Assembly (NCBI GenBank): GCA_034509755.1
Contig: CM067559.1
Span: forward strand, 39,886,032 to 39,950,031
Length of the DNA stretch: 64,000 bases
Direction: 5' to 3'
From: Anisodus tanguticus
Taxonomy: Eukaryota > Streptophyta > Magnoliopsida > Solanales > Solanaceae
The translations under genes and the position numbers were made by a program. This document shows positions 21,336 through 32,917 of the stretch, in pieces (the stretch's first letter is position 1; the number at the start of each line of letters is the position of its first letter). Below the pieces are notes generated by a model. That model did no database searches and was not told the DNA's origin. It saw nothing but the letters and a program-made list of their open reading frames with translations.

Positions 21336-22796
21336 AGAGATGACCGTGGATCTTGGACCCGGTTCGAATCCGGTGAATCCAGATCCATTTTATAGGATAT
21401 GTATCTTTAAAATTTGGAATCGACAGATCCGGATCGGACCCGGATCAATTTCTGACGGATCGAATCTAGATCTGGATATTGTATTTGAGATCCGTATCAC
21501 GTCCAGATCAGACTCGTGGATTCATTTTTTATTAAATATATCCATAACCTAGAATGTAATTTTATAAGTATTTTCTTAAAATTTTTCATAATTTCTGATA
21601 TGTAAATGATATGTTTAATCATAAATATTTATTGAGATGAATTTTTTTAGTTATCTCTTTTTAAAAAGTAATATTTTTTCATATTGGAGAGGTGCTGAAA
21701 GGGATCAAAAGATATCCCTAGCAAATAACAATTGAGTTGTAGAACTGTAAATGATGTGATTACTAGCTTTTGTCACATATATATATGTCTAGAAGTTGGT
21801 TTGCAGAAATTAAAAATTGTCTCGTACCATGCGAGTAAAAATACTTCCTTCTCTTTTAACTTGTGACATTTAAGTGTTTAATTAAAGATTGATCCTTACT
21901 AGAAAATTAGTAGCACATTAAATAAATTAGCAGGCTGGATAGCATACAATTGGTAAGCAAAGATGTCTTCATATATAATCAAGTAAGAAAAATAAAATTC
22001 TAAAGACTTAAAGAAAATAAAAAAAATAACAAAATCCAGTAGAGAGTTGTAACTACTCTCTTGTTTTAGCTCTTTTAGCTCTCTTCTCCCAACAAACTCT
22101 CATCCTCAAAAGTTATTTCCCGATCATACCACCGAGTTGTTCGTCTCTTGATTTATTCCTGCACTTGTAATTTTTGTTGTCATTGAATTTTAAGTTATTG
22201 CAATATATAGGCTATTTCACAAAACAATTAAGAAAAATAAGTCACATGTGATCAATGAGGCTATTATTTTGTTTAACATGGTTGTAGAGTCTGGAGTGGC
22301 CTAGAGGTGCTAATTGACTACTGTTACTTCATGTTTTGATGTAATTTATTTGGGTATTGACCTTTCCTCAAAAGTAAAAGCAAAATATCAAATCTATCTC
22401 AGGCAAACAGAGAATTAGACATGTCTTGGAATGACCAAAGATGAACTTCCATGTCTTAGAATTAGACATGTTAAAGGACAATATATTTTTTGCTTAAATC
22501 TGTCTATGAATTTTGTAAACTTTAATTTGTTTTCTTCTGTTTTTTCTAGCATAGGTTGATTGAATGAACTTAATCATTTTTTTTCAATAAGATTGAGTTT
22601 TATTTTGTCAAAAAAGTTTTAACATGTGGGAATATTATTCAAGACAATTTTTTTTACATGTGGATCCAGATTCGATCCGGATTTGGATATGATTTCTATG
22701 GACCCGATGGATTTGGATCCGGATCTGGATCCAGGTATGAAAAACGGATCTGGATCTAGTAGGACCCGATCCAGATCCGATCTGTTGCCATCCCTA
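21336..22796. mobile_element. Non-autonomous hAT element, about 1.46 kb
   Basis: The right end, read inward, is TAGGGATGGCAACAGATC and the left end is (T)AGAGATGACCGTGGATC, the hAT-type terminus. Near-identical 8-bp flanks TGACTAGT (21328-21335) and GGACTAGT (22797-22804) fit a hAT target duplication (7 of 8). Both ends are packed with GGATCC/GGATCTGGATC subterminal motifs, likely transposase-binding repeats. The AT-rich interior has no transposase frame. Confidence 0.78.
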
Positions 22797-22804
22797 GGAC
22801 TAGT

Positions 22805-23234
22805 TTCTACACTTTGCCTTCTAAATTAAATAGAGACAGATCTATAAATTTAAATTGTATAAATTTATATAACATCCTCAAACTAATACTCTTTCGTTCT
22901 TAATTATGTGATATACTTTCATTTAACATGTACTTTAAAAAATAAAGAAATATTTTTGAATTTTATGGTCTAAAATAAACCAAAAATATTTATATGGTTA
23001 TATATCATCTCGTTTTGCGTAAAAGATAAAATTTAAACTTTCTTTTATACATGAGATCATGGCAATTTTTTCTTTCTTTTAGTACATTTTAACTTCTTAA
23101 ATTAAGAACTTAGACCAATAAAATGGGTAAAGACGAAGTTGGTACACGTACATCCACTATTATCATTAGTATAGTTAAAGAAAATATACACGCAACCGCA
23201 CCATTTATCTAGAACTTGTCACAAAAATAAATTA
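22805..23234. other. AT-rich spacer
   Basis: It contains a Stowaway-like left end near 22889 (tactctttcgttcttaattatgtg) without a matching right end. Otherwise nothing. Confidence 0.35.
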
Positions 23235-23552
23235 CTTTCTCTATTTCAATTTATGTGACATAATTTAATCACTTATCAAAAAATAAAATAAAAATTTATA
23301 ATTTATAATTTTAAATATATTATATGATTAACTACTTCTAAAATTACGAGATTCAAACTTTTAAATTTTGACCTTGAATTCAGACATAAAATCTTCAAAA
23401 AACTAAATTTGCATATTTGAAAACTACTTTAAAATACAAACTACAATAATTAATAATTAAAAATATGTAAAGGCATAACAAAAATTTGAATTAAAAAAAT
23501 TTGATTGACTCTCAAAATTTTAAAAGCGCCACATAAATTGAAACGAAAAGAA
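23235..23552. mobile_element. Stowaway-type MITE
   Basis: Left end ctttctctatttcaatttat and right end, reversed, attcttttcgtttcaattta, flanked by TA at 23233-23234 and 23553-23554. 318 bp, AT-rich, noncoding. Confidence 0.75.
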
Positions 23553-23554
23553 TA

Positions 23555-24155
23555 ATATATCCTTAAAAACAGCTACATATAACATAGAAATCACACTGAT
23601 AGAGCTATGGCTAAAGACGAAGACAATAAGCAAAGCAACACGAACATCCAAAGGCATTTATGCAGGGTTGTATTGCACCGTCATTTCGGATTCTGATCAA
23701 TTTTGGTGGCGATCGACAGTGTTCTAGCTTCATAACAATTTGTATTAATAGATTGTTTTTTAGGCAATAAAAGTAATTCCAATAAGGGTAAGTTGAAAAA
23801 ATATCTTTTTGAAACGGAATTGAGAATCAGCGGCATAAATTTATCATTAGAATTACGAATTCAGCTGAACTAAGTAATTTTTACACGGATTTAATATTTG
23901 TGTGAGATATTTACCTAATATATATAAATAATCTATATGTATTTTCCAAGAAAAATATATAAATACTAAAATTTAGAACTCATAAACATAAAATCTTATA
24001 TCCGTTTCTGTTGAAAATTGATTACAATGAAAAACTCAAAATATTAAGTACGTTCTCATCAAGTACTGTCAAAACATGAGTCCGAAACTTAAATGACCCA
24101 CAAAGTGGGCTTTTGAACCAAAATAACCCATAAAAATGACAAAATTACCTTTCGC
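23555..24155. other. Noncoding spacer and presumed upstream region of the zf-GRF fragment
   Basis: No reading frame or repeat recognised apart from the inverted repeat that follows. Confidence 0.35.
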
Positions 24156-24227
24156 GCAGAAAATTCTTGCGCAAAAGGAGTTAACTGTAACGACGCAGTT
24201 AACTTCTTTTGCGTAGGAATTTACTGC
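24156..24227. repeat. 32-bp inverted repeat (28/32), 8-bp loop
   Basis: The left arm 24156-24187 starts gcagaaaattcttgcgc and the right arm 24196-24227, reversed, starts gcagtaaattcctacgc. Both end in agttaactg. It lies about 100 bp upstream of the zf-GRF start codon. Confidence 0.85.
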
Positions 24228-24328
24228 ACAATAGGGTTATTATAAACCCTAACAGTCTTAGCCATTTTCAAGTCACTCTTTACCTTCTCTATTATCACTC
24301 TTTTACTATACTTTAACCCCCGAAAATC

Positions 24329-24463
24329 ATGTCTCAAAGCTCCGAAACGTCAAATTTTGCTATAGAACCCGATGTTTGTGGTTGCGGTTATTATTATAAG
24401 CTCAGAACATCAAGGACCCAAGATAATCCGGATCATCATTTTTGGCGTTGTAAAGTGCCCAAT
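24329..24463 (+). pseudogene. zf-GRF domain gene fragment (first exon)
   Basis: The frame starts MSQSSETSNFAIEP and continues with CGCGYYYKLRTSRT and NPDHHFWRCKVPN. This matches the GRF-type zinc-finger pattern CxCG..x..NPGRxFxxC, with GR replaced by DH. After VPN comes an excellent splice donor (gtaagt, 24464), so the annotated end is the exon end rather than the stop at 24511. zf-GRF fragments occur in many plant repeats and in some nucleases and topoisomerases. No downstream exon is recognisable, so this is likely a gene remnant or part of a repeat family. Confidence 0.55.
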
Positions 24464-24639
24464 GTAAGTGTTTTTACAAGTTTTTTGCTAAAAGAATCCG
24501 AAGAAAAATAAAGTTTTTTTAAAAAAAATCTTAGAGACACTAACACGAGAAAAATGCTTTGAAAGATAAATTAAAATTTTAAAAGATGATTTGTGTTATT
24601 TTTTTTTGGTTAATTGGATATTATTACCAATATTAAGGA

Positions 24640-25458
24640 AGCACAGGAGTAGCAGATACTAGATCACTATCATGGATAGTGATTACATGGAGATTACCTA
24701 ATTGAGCTAGCTTATTACATGCCTAAACCGTAACTAGTTTACTAGATATATGCCCCTCCTGATCTGCTTGGGTTACTGTTTTTGCAGCATCGGGTGGCGT
24801 TACAGTACTACATAGATAATTACATAAAGCAAGAGTTGAGCCGCGCACACTTGTTTCCTTCCCTGAAGCTATGTCGTACCACTGGACTCTGCAACTTGTT
24901 CAACAGCCACCTGCATTCAAGAACCAAATTTTGATAGTTAGTGTTGAATTGTGGAGCCTAATTCACCGCCGACGAAGACCCTACGTAGAGTGTGGAACGC
25001 TGATCGCAGAAAGAGCACATCCGGGTATGTTTATATCTTCGGAGCAACTGCGATTTGCTGGGCTTCAAAGTATTGTGGGAATTTGAGGCGTGTATTATGT
25101 TCGTCCTAGTTTTCGCTATATATAGACTAGGGCGCCGTTTTTCTTTTTTTGAGGTCGAGCAAGAGAGAAAGAAAGAATTGTAAACTCAAACTCCCTATTT
25201 GATTATAGTAAAATCTGCGGCGCCAAAGTGGACGTAGCTCTCGCATTGAGGGTGAACCACTATAAATCTGTGTGTGTTATTTGTTATTCGCTTATTTATT
25301 GTTTTCTTATTAGGTAGGATTTGAGACTCAAATCCTAACAGTTAGCTGTGGGATGTTGTAATAATTCTATGACTTTAGTTGAATCATTTTCTATTTCAAT
25401 AGACAATAAATGGTGTGTGAAAACAATTTGGAGCCCTTGGTGAAGGGCACAAAGTTCA
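24640..25458 (-). pseudogene. RNase H-like (RVT_3 type) pseudogene, interrupted
   Basis: On the minus strand, 25458-25341 reads TELCALHQGLQIVF, then IEIENDSTKVIELLQ, matching the plant RNase H-like pattern AELWAL..GL and VE.DS..VI.LL. A likely C-terminal piece lies at about 24790-24640 (ACNKLAQLGNL). Between them sits an LTR-like insertion, and a hAT end adjoins at 25467. The upstream half with the first catalytic residue is not found. It could come from a LINE or from a host RVT_3 gene. Confidence 0.45.
25074..25340 (-). mobile_element. LTR-like insertion remnant
   Basis: The ends TGTTAGGATTTGAG (minus, from 25340) and CTCAAATTCCCACA (minus, to 25074) form an imperfect terminal repeat of the TG..CA type. 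The interior has TATATATAG near 25116 and, on the plus strand, gaaccactataaatctgtg near 25256. Direction and family are uncertain, and no target duplication was found. Confidence 0.4.
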
Positions 25459-25466
25459 GTCATAAG

Positions 25467-25870
25467 TAGGGATGGCAGGTGGGTACAATTTTGCGGATTT
25501 CGCACCGCACCCGCCCCAGTTGGGGCGGGTATGGTTATAACTTTGGCGGGTAGTAGGCGGGTATGGGTATTGAAAATGTACCCGCCATGGGTGGCAGGTA
25601 GGTGGTGAATTTGCAGTTATATCCGCCTCCCTCGCTCCTCATCCAACCGCCCGCCTACCCGCCTCATAAGCCCAGTAATAGTTGTAGCAGTCCGTAAGCC
25701 CATAAGCACAATGCCAATAATAAGTGAGTAGGCAAAACCATACTCACTTACACTTAGTGCTTACTCAAGTTTAGCAACCTTCACTCTTCGATCTTCACGC
25801 CTCCCTCTCTCGTTCACAGTTTAGTCTCTGCCGACTGCCGTCACGCCTCCCTGTCCCTGAGACCCTAACA
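25467..25870 (+). mobile_element. hAT terminal region
   Basis: It starts TAGGGATGGCAGGTGGG followed by many GCGGGTA and TACCCGCC subterminal motifs, the signature of Ac/Tip100-like hAT ends. A similar ggcgggtac..ggcgggtgcc stretch is at 30055-30090. No opposite end or transposase was identified. The candidate duplication gtcataag (25459-25466) has no partner in the window. Confidence 0.5.
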
Positions 25871-26261
25871 ACATGTATTGATTAAGAGCACCTACTACTC
25901 TGAGAACAAAATGTTTGATTTTGTTTTCATTTGTGATAAAACTTAGAAAAGCATTTTTGGTTTACAAACTATATGTTCTGGTTTTATAAATGTGAACCAA
26001 ATCAACTACTATAAGTTGGTTGATAGGTGTATAGCTATAAGGAGCGAAGCTCACACACACCGGCTAATGGAGGGCGGTATCACATTCACTTGCTTGCCGC
26101 CCGGCTCCATAATAACAAAGTGGAAAGTAGGCCCGCCCCCATAACCACACGGGATGGTAACGAGATTAAACTGGATGGTCACGCTTCTTCGAGAAGGGTT
26201 TTTCCCTCAATTTGAAAGTTGGTTATGTGAGTCCAAAGACGCCTAAACAAGGCAAGCCAAA
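25871..26261. other. Unassigned noncoding stretch
   Basis: No recognisable gene or repeat. A short frame at 26027-26215 has no domain. Confidence 0.3.
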
Positions 26262-26550
26262 AAGATGATTTTCCTCTTCCTCACATCAATGTTCTGGTGG
26301 ACAACACCGCTGGACATGTGACGTTGTCCTTTATGGATGCTCTCGCTTGATATAACCAGATCAAGATGGCCGAGGAAGACAGAGACAGAGAGAAAATGAC
26401 GTTTATCACCATATCAGATAGGAGGGCACTTTCTGTTACAAGGTGATGACGTTTGGTCTAAAGAATGCCGGGGCGACGTACCCGTGAGCTATGACTGTGC
26501 TGTTTCATGGTATGATTCACAAGGAAATGGAGGTCTATGTCGATATTTGA
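26262..26550 (+). pseudogene. Gypsy-type RT fragment
   Basis: In mixed frames it reads PLPHINVLVDNTAGH, then LSFMDAL..YNQIKMAEEDREK, TFGLKNAGATY and IHKEMEVYVD. These are successive RT motifs of Tat-like Gypsy elements. Stops and frameshifts are present. Similar RT scraps are known in plant mitochondrial genomes, so it may have arrived with the mitochondrial-like DNA that follows. Confidence 0.75.
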
Positions 26551-26879
26551 GCGAGTTCATGCTATGTGGATGAGGCAGCGAGTTGAATATGAGGGCTTTC
26601 AGAAAGCTTTAGAAAAGTGCTTGATAGAAACCTTAACGTTAGGGATAAAGTCTTTCTTTCATAATCAAATGAAACTGTCTAAGGTGAGGGTAAATACGAC
26701 TGTAAAGAAAAAGGATTCTTTTTGTATCCCCAATACATCTTGCATGCATAGTCTCATAAAATGAAAATATGTATGTCCAATTTGAATCGATATCAATGGA
26801 TCCTTTAGGGCCCCCCTCTCGATCTTTTTCGTAGTTGAGAAGGGGGAATGAGTCTAAATCAATGGACATTAATGAACCA

Positions 26880-29800
26880 TCATTGATGGATGTTGCAGTG
26901 GTAGATCAACTATAGGGGGAATGTGTTGGGAGACGACCTCCCGCCGTGGTGGTATGAGCTTTCCCTTTCCTTGATGTTACACATGATGCGCAATGGGGGT
27001 AGTACGAGGTGACTGATAGCATTACATTAGAATAATCGAAAGAGAGCTACTTCATCGAATATCAACGCAGGGAGCCACGAGGAGAGGACTTCCAGGGCTT
27101 GATCTACGGTAGCATCCCGTGGTTTGGCTTTCCATGCGGATAGGAAAAAGAATGGAATAGGAAGATAAAAGGACATTCTTCAGAGTGAAACTGAACCAAA
27201 CAAACACCAGGAAAGCAGCAAATCCAATCCTTTTAAAAGAGAACCCGAGTCCCCTATTTCTGCCCTACTTCATGCCAATCACTCTCATTCCTTCTCCAAG
27301 AGCCAACTATGGCATTCGATCCATCAATAATTTCATTTCCTTCCTCTAGAGCATCAGATTGAATAGCCTCTAGCAATTTGAATTCCATTTCATTTTGGAT
27401 TTGTTGTTAAGTAGAGTAGTAAGTAGCTAGGCGGATTTCAGCGCATACTGCATTGAGAATCTCCAAAGAAATTAGAAGCGTCTATGATAGCAGCGAAATC
27501 ACCTCTTAAAAAAAAGGCCCCCTCTTTCTCAAGTCCAGACCCACAAATGAATAAGAAGCGAGGTGAGGGTCCTTCATTAAAGGGAGGAAAAGAGGTGTGG
27601 GGACGCCAAGGTGCTTGCGATGGGACGGATACTACTTCCCTCCATTGGTTTGGGTGGCATAGCCCGTTGCATAAGTCCCCCCCCCCCTTTTTTTATCCAT
27701 TTATTTAGTCTTTAGGGAGCCAAAGCTTGACTTTACTAAACTAATAAATAAGGCTCGCGCTAGACGCTTACCTTTTTTGGCTATAGGGTTAGGGTGACTT
27801 GCTGGGTGAGACTGATGTGTAGCCGATCTTTTGCAAGCCTATACTAGAGATGAATTACTATATTCAATCCTTTAAGATAGAACTTGGCTGGGAACTGAAG
27901 ATTTGATGAGAAGGACACGAAATGTCGTATTATTCATTCCATAGGACCTTGGTTGAAGGTTACGAAGTAAAGGGTCCTTTGTGACAGGATTCAAGAACAA
28001 AAAGATCGCTTGGCCGAACAGATTAGCCCCCTGATTGAGCCGAGAAGGTACGCCTAGTTAAAAGGTTGTGGCACCGCGACTTGAGGGAAATTCCTTCACC
28101 AAGTGAGATGGTCAAAATAATTATTGACCGCTTCGCCAGCAAAACTGCCTATGTTCAATAGAGAAAAGAGAGAAGAGCAGGCCGATTTCCTTTATTTTAT
28201 TATGAAACTTAAACAAAGAATCCTTTGACTTTGAATGCCGAAACCTTGAAAGCAAGGAAGGGCCTCTTTCCATCCGCTCGGCTTCAAAATCGTACGTGCA
28301 GCTTCCGCCTCATACGACTCTTCTAGGGATGAAGGTAGGCCCAACCCAGGTTTGTGCGGTTAAGGTTGTTGTACACGAACTATCTCCTAAAAAGGCATAA
28401 TATATAAATATGGAATACGAAGTCACCTACCGCCCTCCCCAATGCTCTCTTCGCTGGTTGCTTCCCTGCTCGGTTTGATATCTTCTCCTCGTTCTCATTT
28501 CCACCGCCCCCCTCTAAGCCTTTTAACACCATTCGTCTGTCTTCCCTAAATTCTGAGCTATCCATAATCTAGGTTTTTTTTTAAACAAGCTAAGATTTTT
28601 CACTCCATTTTTGTATTCGTTCTTCCCTACCTATCTGACTAGGTAAGAGCTTTCTTGCTGTGAAATTAGTTGATTAGACGGCTACACGAATACTCGGTAA
28701 ATTAATAGACCACTTTAAATCTTTGTTTTCGAGAGGGATAATCAGCTCTGCAAATATCGATTGAAACTTGAACCCTTGTATAGGTATGCAATTTCAGAAA
28801 GCACAACAATTATAAAAGGTAGTCCGTATTGGTATTAGATCTATTCCCATGTTCCAGTCTTTCACGGAATACCTGGGGATTCATCACTGGCTAGGGCTTT
28901 TGAATCAAAGCATGAGCATTTACTATTAAGAGGGAGCAGTAGATCGTCGATTGAAGAGACAGGTCAGTCAACTTCTATTGGGACTTCTATTGATTATTAA
29001 TTCGACTGACGGGACTCCTAGCAGCAAACTAGGACAACCTCACTCCTAGCGAAAGATCAAAGGCCAGGGTCTGAAAGATTTCACTATCCAATTCATTCCC
29101 TCAAATCGGATGAATTAGATCGTGAAGTTGCTTCACACTTGGACATATCGAGGGAATGAAAATGAACTTGTCCCTAAAAAAGAGAAAAGAACTGGAATGG
29201 TCTTACGGCACGATCACTATATCTTTGATTTTTCTTTATCTCTCCTCGGCTTGAGCCGAGTGGATGATATGTGGCATGGTATACCTGATTGTTTAGTCAA
29301 CAAGACGTACGTAATTCGACATAGCTCCATGTATATGTTCTTTGGAGCTAGAACCAATCAATATAATGAAATGAAATAATGGTAAGCCTAGGGCGCATTG
29401 GTCAAAGCTCAAGACTGTCTATACAAAGCCCCTCTATTATTCACTCAAATAGGCAATGCCCTTTGTTTGAATGGTACTTTATTCATAAGGAAAGGTTCTT
29501 TTGAAGTTATACGGACTTTCGGGAAAAAAAACATTGGTTGCTTCCACCTGTGGCCTTCTTCTACCGACTTGACGCCTTAATATCAAGGAACCCCCCTATT
29601 CCACAAGTAGGTGGAGACCTGGAGGGTCAGAAACCCCAATGGGAAACCTTTCACCGCTCCACACGATTCTTTCGCGAATGGCTCTTTCCACTCCTGCCCC
29701 TGCAAGCAAAGAGGTTTCAAGATACCAGGCAACCAAGTGAAAAAAAAAGCTCCGAGCAAATCTTTCAAACTGAACATGCCTTTGGGTTCTTTTAAGAACA

Positions 29801-29900
29801 CAAATAATCGATTATATTTTGGTAGTTATTTTCAAAGGAAAAAAGTTCATATTTTGTTAAAACCAGCGTGCTTACATGCAATGCCCACTACTAAAGATGT
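26880..29900. other. Mitochondrial-like DNA (candidate NUMT)
   Basis: Base composition is nearer 45% GC than the 30-35% around it, and short purine-rich tracts of the sort common in plant mitochondrial spacers are frequent. A group II intron domain V-like sequence lies at 28286-28320 on the minus strand. Frames at 29122-29379, 29398-29580 and 28380-28565 have no function I can name. No intact mitochondrial gene was recognised, and the borders are approximate. Confidence 0.5.
28286..28320 (-). ncRNA. Group II intron domain V-like hairpin
   Basis: The minus strand reads GAGTCGTATGAGGCGG then AAGCTGCACGTACGATTTT. The canonical pattern is GAGCCGUAUG..GCACGUACGGUUC. The C-to-U change in the lower stem is matched by G-to-A on the other side, so pairing is kept. 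It alters the AGC triad to AGU. This is typical of plant organelle introns. Confidence 0.55.
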
Positions 29901-30110
29901 GTCAACAGCCTTATAAAAATCCATCCATTTATGTAGTTTGTCGTGTTTATATAATATACTAATTTAATTTATAAGACTATTTTGTTTTGGGTTTGATCAC
30001 TATTTTGTATTGATCACTAATTGATCACAAATGAATTGATTACAAAATATGGTTGGCGGGTACAAGTTGGTATTGGCGGGTGCCGGATATCCACATGATA
30101 ATGCACCCAC

Positions 30111-30695
30111 ATGATAATCAACTGCACTGTACACTTTCCCGAGTCTGAGTGCACCCACATGATAATCAACAACATGCACCCTCAGTTAAATGAGAAGCTG
30201 GTAGGACAATCATGCTCTGACCTGAGCCAGTTAGCCGAAAAGGCTAGACAAATAGAGCAATACATCCAGGAGAAGGAACAGAGAAGAGCTAGCCAAAATC
30301 GAGGCTCCAACCTAGTATCCATCATTGAAGCGGATGAGTCCGACTCAGAGTCAGTCGATTGCACGACAGACGCAATGGTGGCCGAGATTGTTAGGGGTAA
30401 GGTTTACTCTTGCCCACCCTTGAAAGCCGTAAAAGGAAAGGAGATGAGTTCATTAGATGACAGGGTCGGTTACTCGTTTGACATCACAAAGGCAGATCAG
30501 ATCTTTGATCATCTGCTCAAAGATAAGCAGATTCGGCTGCTTGATGGTCATAGAATTCCGCCTGCCGAGGAACTCAAAGATAAGAAGTACTGTAAGTGGC
30601 ATAATTTATACAGTCACTCTACTTCTAATTGCGTGAACTTCAGAAAGGCGATCCAAAAGGGCATCAAGGAGGGGAGGTTCAAACTAGCTGATTAG
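30111..30695 (+). pseudogene. Gypsy gag fragment with zinc-knuckle-like motif
   Basis: It contains MHPQLNEKLVGQSCSDL and LAEKARQIEQYI, and ends with KYCKWHNLYSHSTSNC, a CxxxH..H..C motif like the CEYHKxxGHTTExC knuckle of Tat elements. The region to 31520 continues gag in broken frames. The start is truncated; a repeated cccacatgataatcaac word (30105 and 30149) marks the junction. Confidence 0.75.
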
Positions 30696-31885
30696 AGTAT
30701 GGATGAAATGTCTATTGATACCGACCCCATTCTTGCGGTACCAATATCTATGGTATCTTTTGCTAAGCCCGATGAGTCAAGGGACACCAAAGGGAAACAA
30801 CCGATGAAAAGGGTGTGGGTCCCAAAGAAACCTACCGAAGGGGAGAAGGCCACAAACACCTCTGTGTTTAATCAGTTAGGTAACTTACATGACATTCGTG
30901 ATGACATGCAGCCAGCTAGAAGCAGTTTTCATGGCCGCCCTAAATACTCGAGGGACAGTGAACGAGAACTTCAGGAACAAACCATGAGGTTCAGAAGGGT
31001 CCCTATCGACGCCAGGCATAGGCCTGGGGGGAAAGTACGGATGCCAACCAATCGGCAGCCGAGCATGCCTCGAATAAATGGAGAATTACTCCCTAAAACA
31101 AAACAGATGGTGGTCAAGTTTAACATAAACAATGGTGTTTCGTCCTTGCGTATCATGGTAAGAAATAAGGACCAGACGAGACCCTAGAGAATGATTAAAC
31201 CAGCCGCCAACACAGAAGAAGGAAGAGGTCTATTAATCAGGCTCCCAAAAAGAAAGAGGCACCACCGAGAGTCACATCCAGGACTGAGAAAAGAAGGATG
31301 CAACGTGCCAAGGCCTTGCGTAAGATGCAACAGACATTACATCTAATTTCCAACACCAAGGTAGCCAAAATTCAGGAGATTCCTGAGTCTGCCGTAGCCG
31401 AGGCTATCGAGCCAGCATTCGGCTCAGTTGCTTCAAGGGCAATATCGCTAGAAAGAGAGACGTTGGGTCAACCAGAGCTAGATGAACAACCTACCTACAA
31501 ACTGAGGGAGGAACCCTAACAAGAGAACATGGCCTCGAATGGACCTCTAACCGAGGAAATCCCAAAGATCGTGTAGAGAATTCAGTCAGAGAATCCCCAG
31601 CCGATCTCCATTTGTCTCCAAAAAATGAAAGATATGAGCTCCTGGTCAGCCGAATTGAATAAAAGATGAGACCTCATCCTAGATTTATTTAGCCAGGACC
31701 TGGTTGATGAGATGTTGGTGGACATCGATATGGTTAGCCTAATCCCATATGAGTTCTGGGCCAGCCACTCAATGCTGGATAGCCTAGAAGGTGATGTTTG
31801 CGTAGAAGACACAGAATGGGCAACCATAGACGGTACCCCAGCTAGGGACACTTTGAGCATCGTATTTAGTACACCTACATAAGAT

Positions 31886-32203
31886 ATGGTTAAATACCTC
31901 AAGCCCCTCTATGTGAAGGCTTACATCAATGGCAAAACCATTAGCCGAGTGTTCGTCGACAATGGGGTTGTGCTGAATGTGATGCCGCTGCTTACTTTGA
32001 AAAGCCTCAGCAAAACCAGAGAAGATTTCATCCCAACTAACATAAAAATGGCTAGTTTTATGGGAGAGGCTTCCAAAGCATTGGGGATTCTAGTAGCAGA
32101 AATCACTGTAGGTCCTAAGATGGTTAGGTCTACCTTCTTTATAATAGATGGCAAGCCATCCTATACCATTCTGCTAGGTCGAGACTGGATTTACACCAGC
32201 TGA
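31886..32203 (+). pseudogene. Gypsy aspartic protease
   Basis: It reads VKAYINGKTISRVFVDNGVVLNVMP, shown here in part as VFVDNGVVLNVM, where the active site is normally D-S/T-G. It ends with the flap-side motif TILLGRDWI. The S/T-to-N change predicts an inactive enzyme. Confidence 0.75.
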
Positions 32204-32917
32204 TGCCTTCCTTCTCCTATGTATCAAAAGCTTATCTTTTGGGAAAGAGAAAAGATAGAAATCGTCCCAGCAGATGATAACCCATTCCAACCAGGAGTTT
32301 AGAACGTAGAGGCTATCTCTATTCACCCTATGTGGCTCCCATAGCTGTCACAGAGCAGTATGAAGAAGGATCTTGGGAATCCTGTAATCTTACCTTGCGA
32401 GGGTTTGAAATAACACAATTAACCGAACCACAACTTACCTTGGAAGATTTTAATGGTTGAGGAAACCCAAACCATACGTGACCTGTGGATCGGCTGACCG
32501 CCCTAAGTTCTGAGGCAAGGATAGCCAAGGCATCGCAGATGGGAAACCACGACATCGAACCAACGCTTGCGCCCGATAAAGTTGAGCTGCCGATGGAACT
32601 TGAATCGCCCATAAAAAGGACTATGCATAGATTTGAGTCTCAAGATCCTTTAGAAGATATCAATTTGGGAACTAGATAAATCCCTCGGCTAACACATATT
32701 AGTGGTCTGCTGAAGGAAGAAGACAAACAAGGCATAACCGCCCCTCTACTGCAATATAAAGACTGCTTCACATAGGATTATCATGAGATGCCTAAGCTGG
32801 CATGTACTTTGGTAGAACATAGATTGCCAATCAAGGAGGGTTTCAAATCCAAAAAATAGCAGCCCAGAAGGTATCACCCTCAGCTGATGTCTCAAAAAAG
32901 CTGAAATCGAACGACTG

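Noticed and set aside
22886..23110. Another Stowaway MITE
   Set aside because: Only a left end-like sequence is present. No inverted partner or second TA was found.
28380..28565. 61-aa frame as a gene
   Set aside because: No start context or domain, and it lies in mitochondrial-like noncoding DNA.
29122..29379. 85-aa frame as a mitochondrial protein gene
   Set aside because: I considered the cytochrome-c-maturation genes and others but could not match it to any family with confidence.
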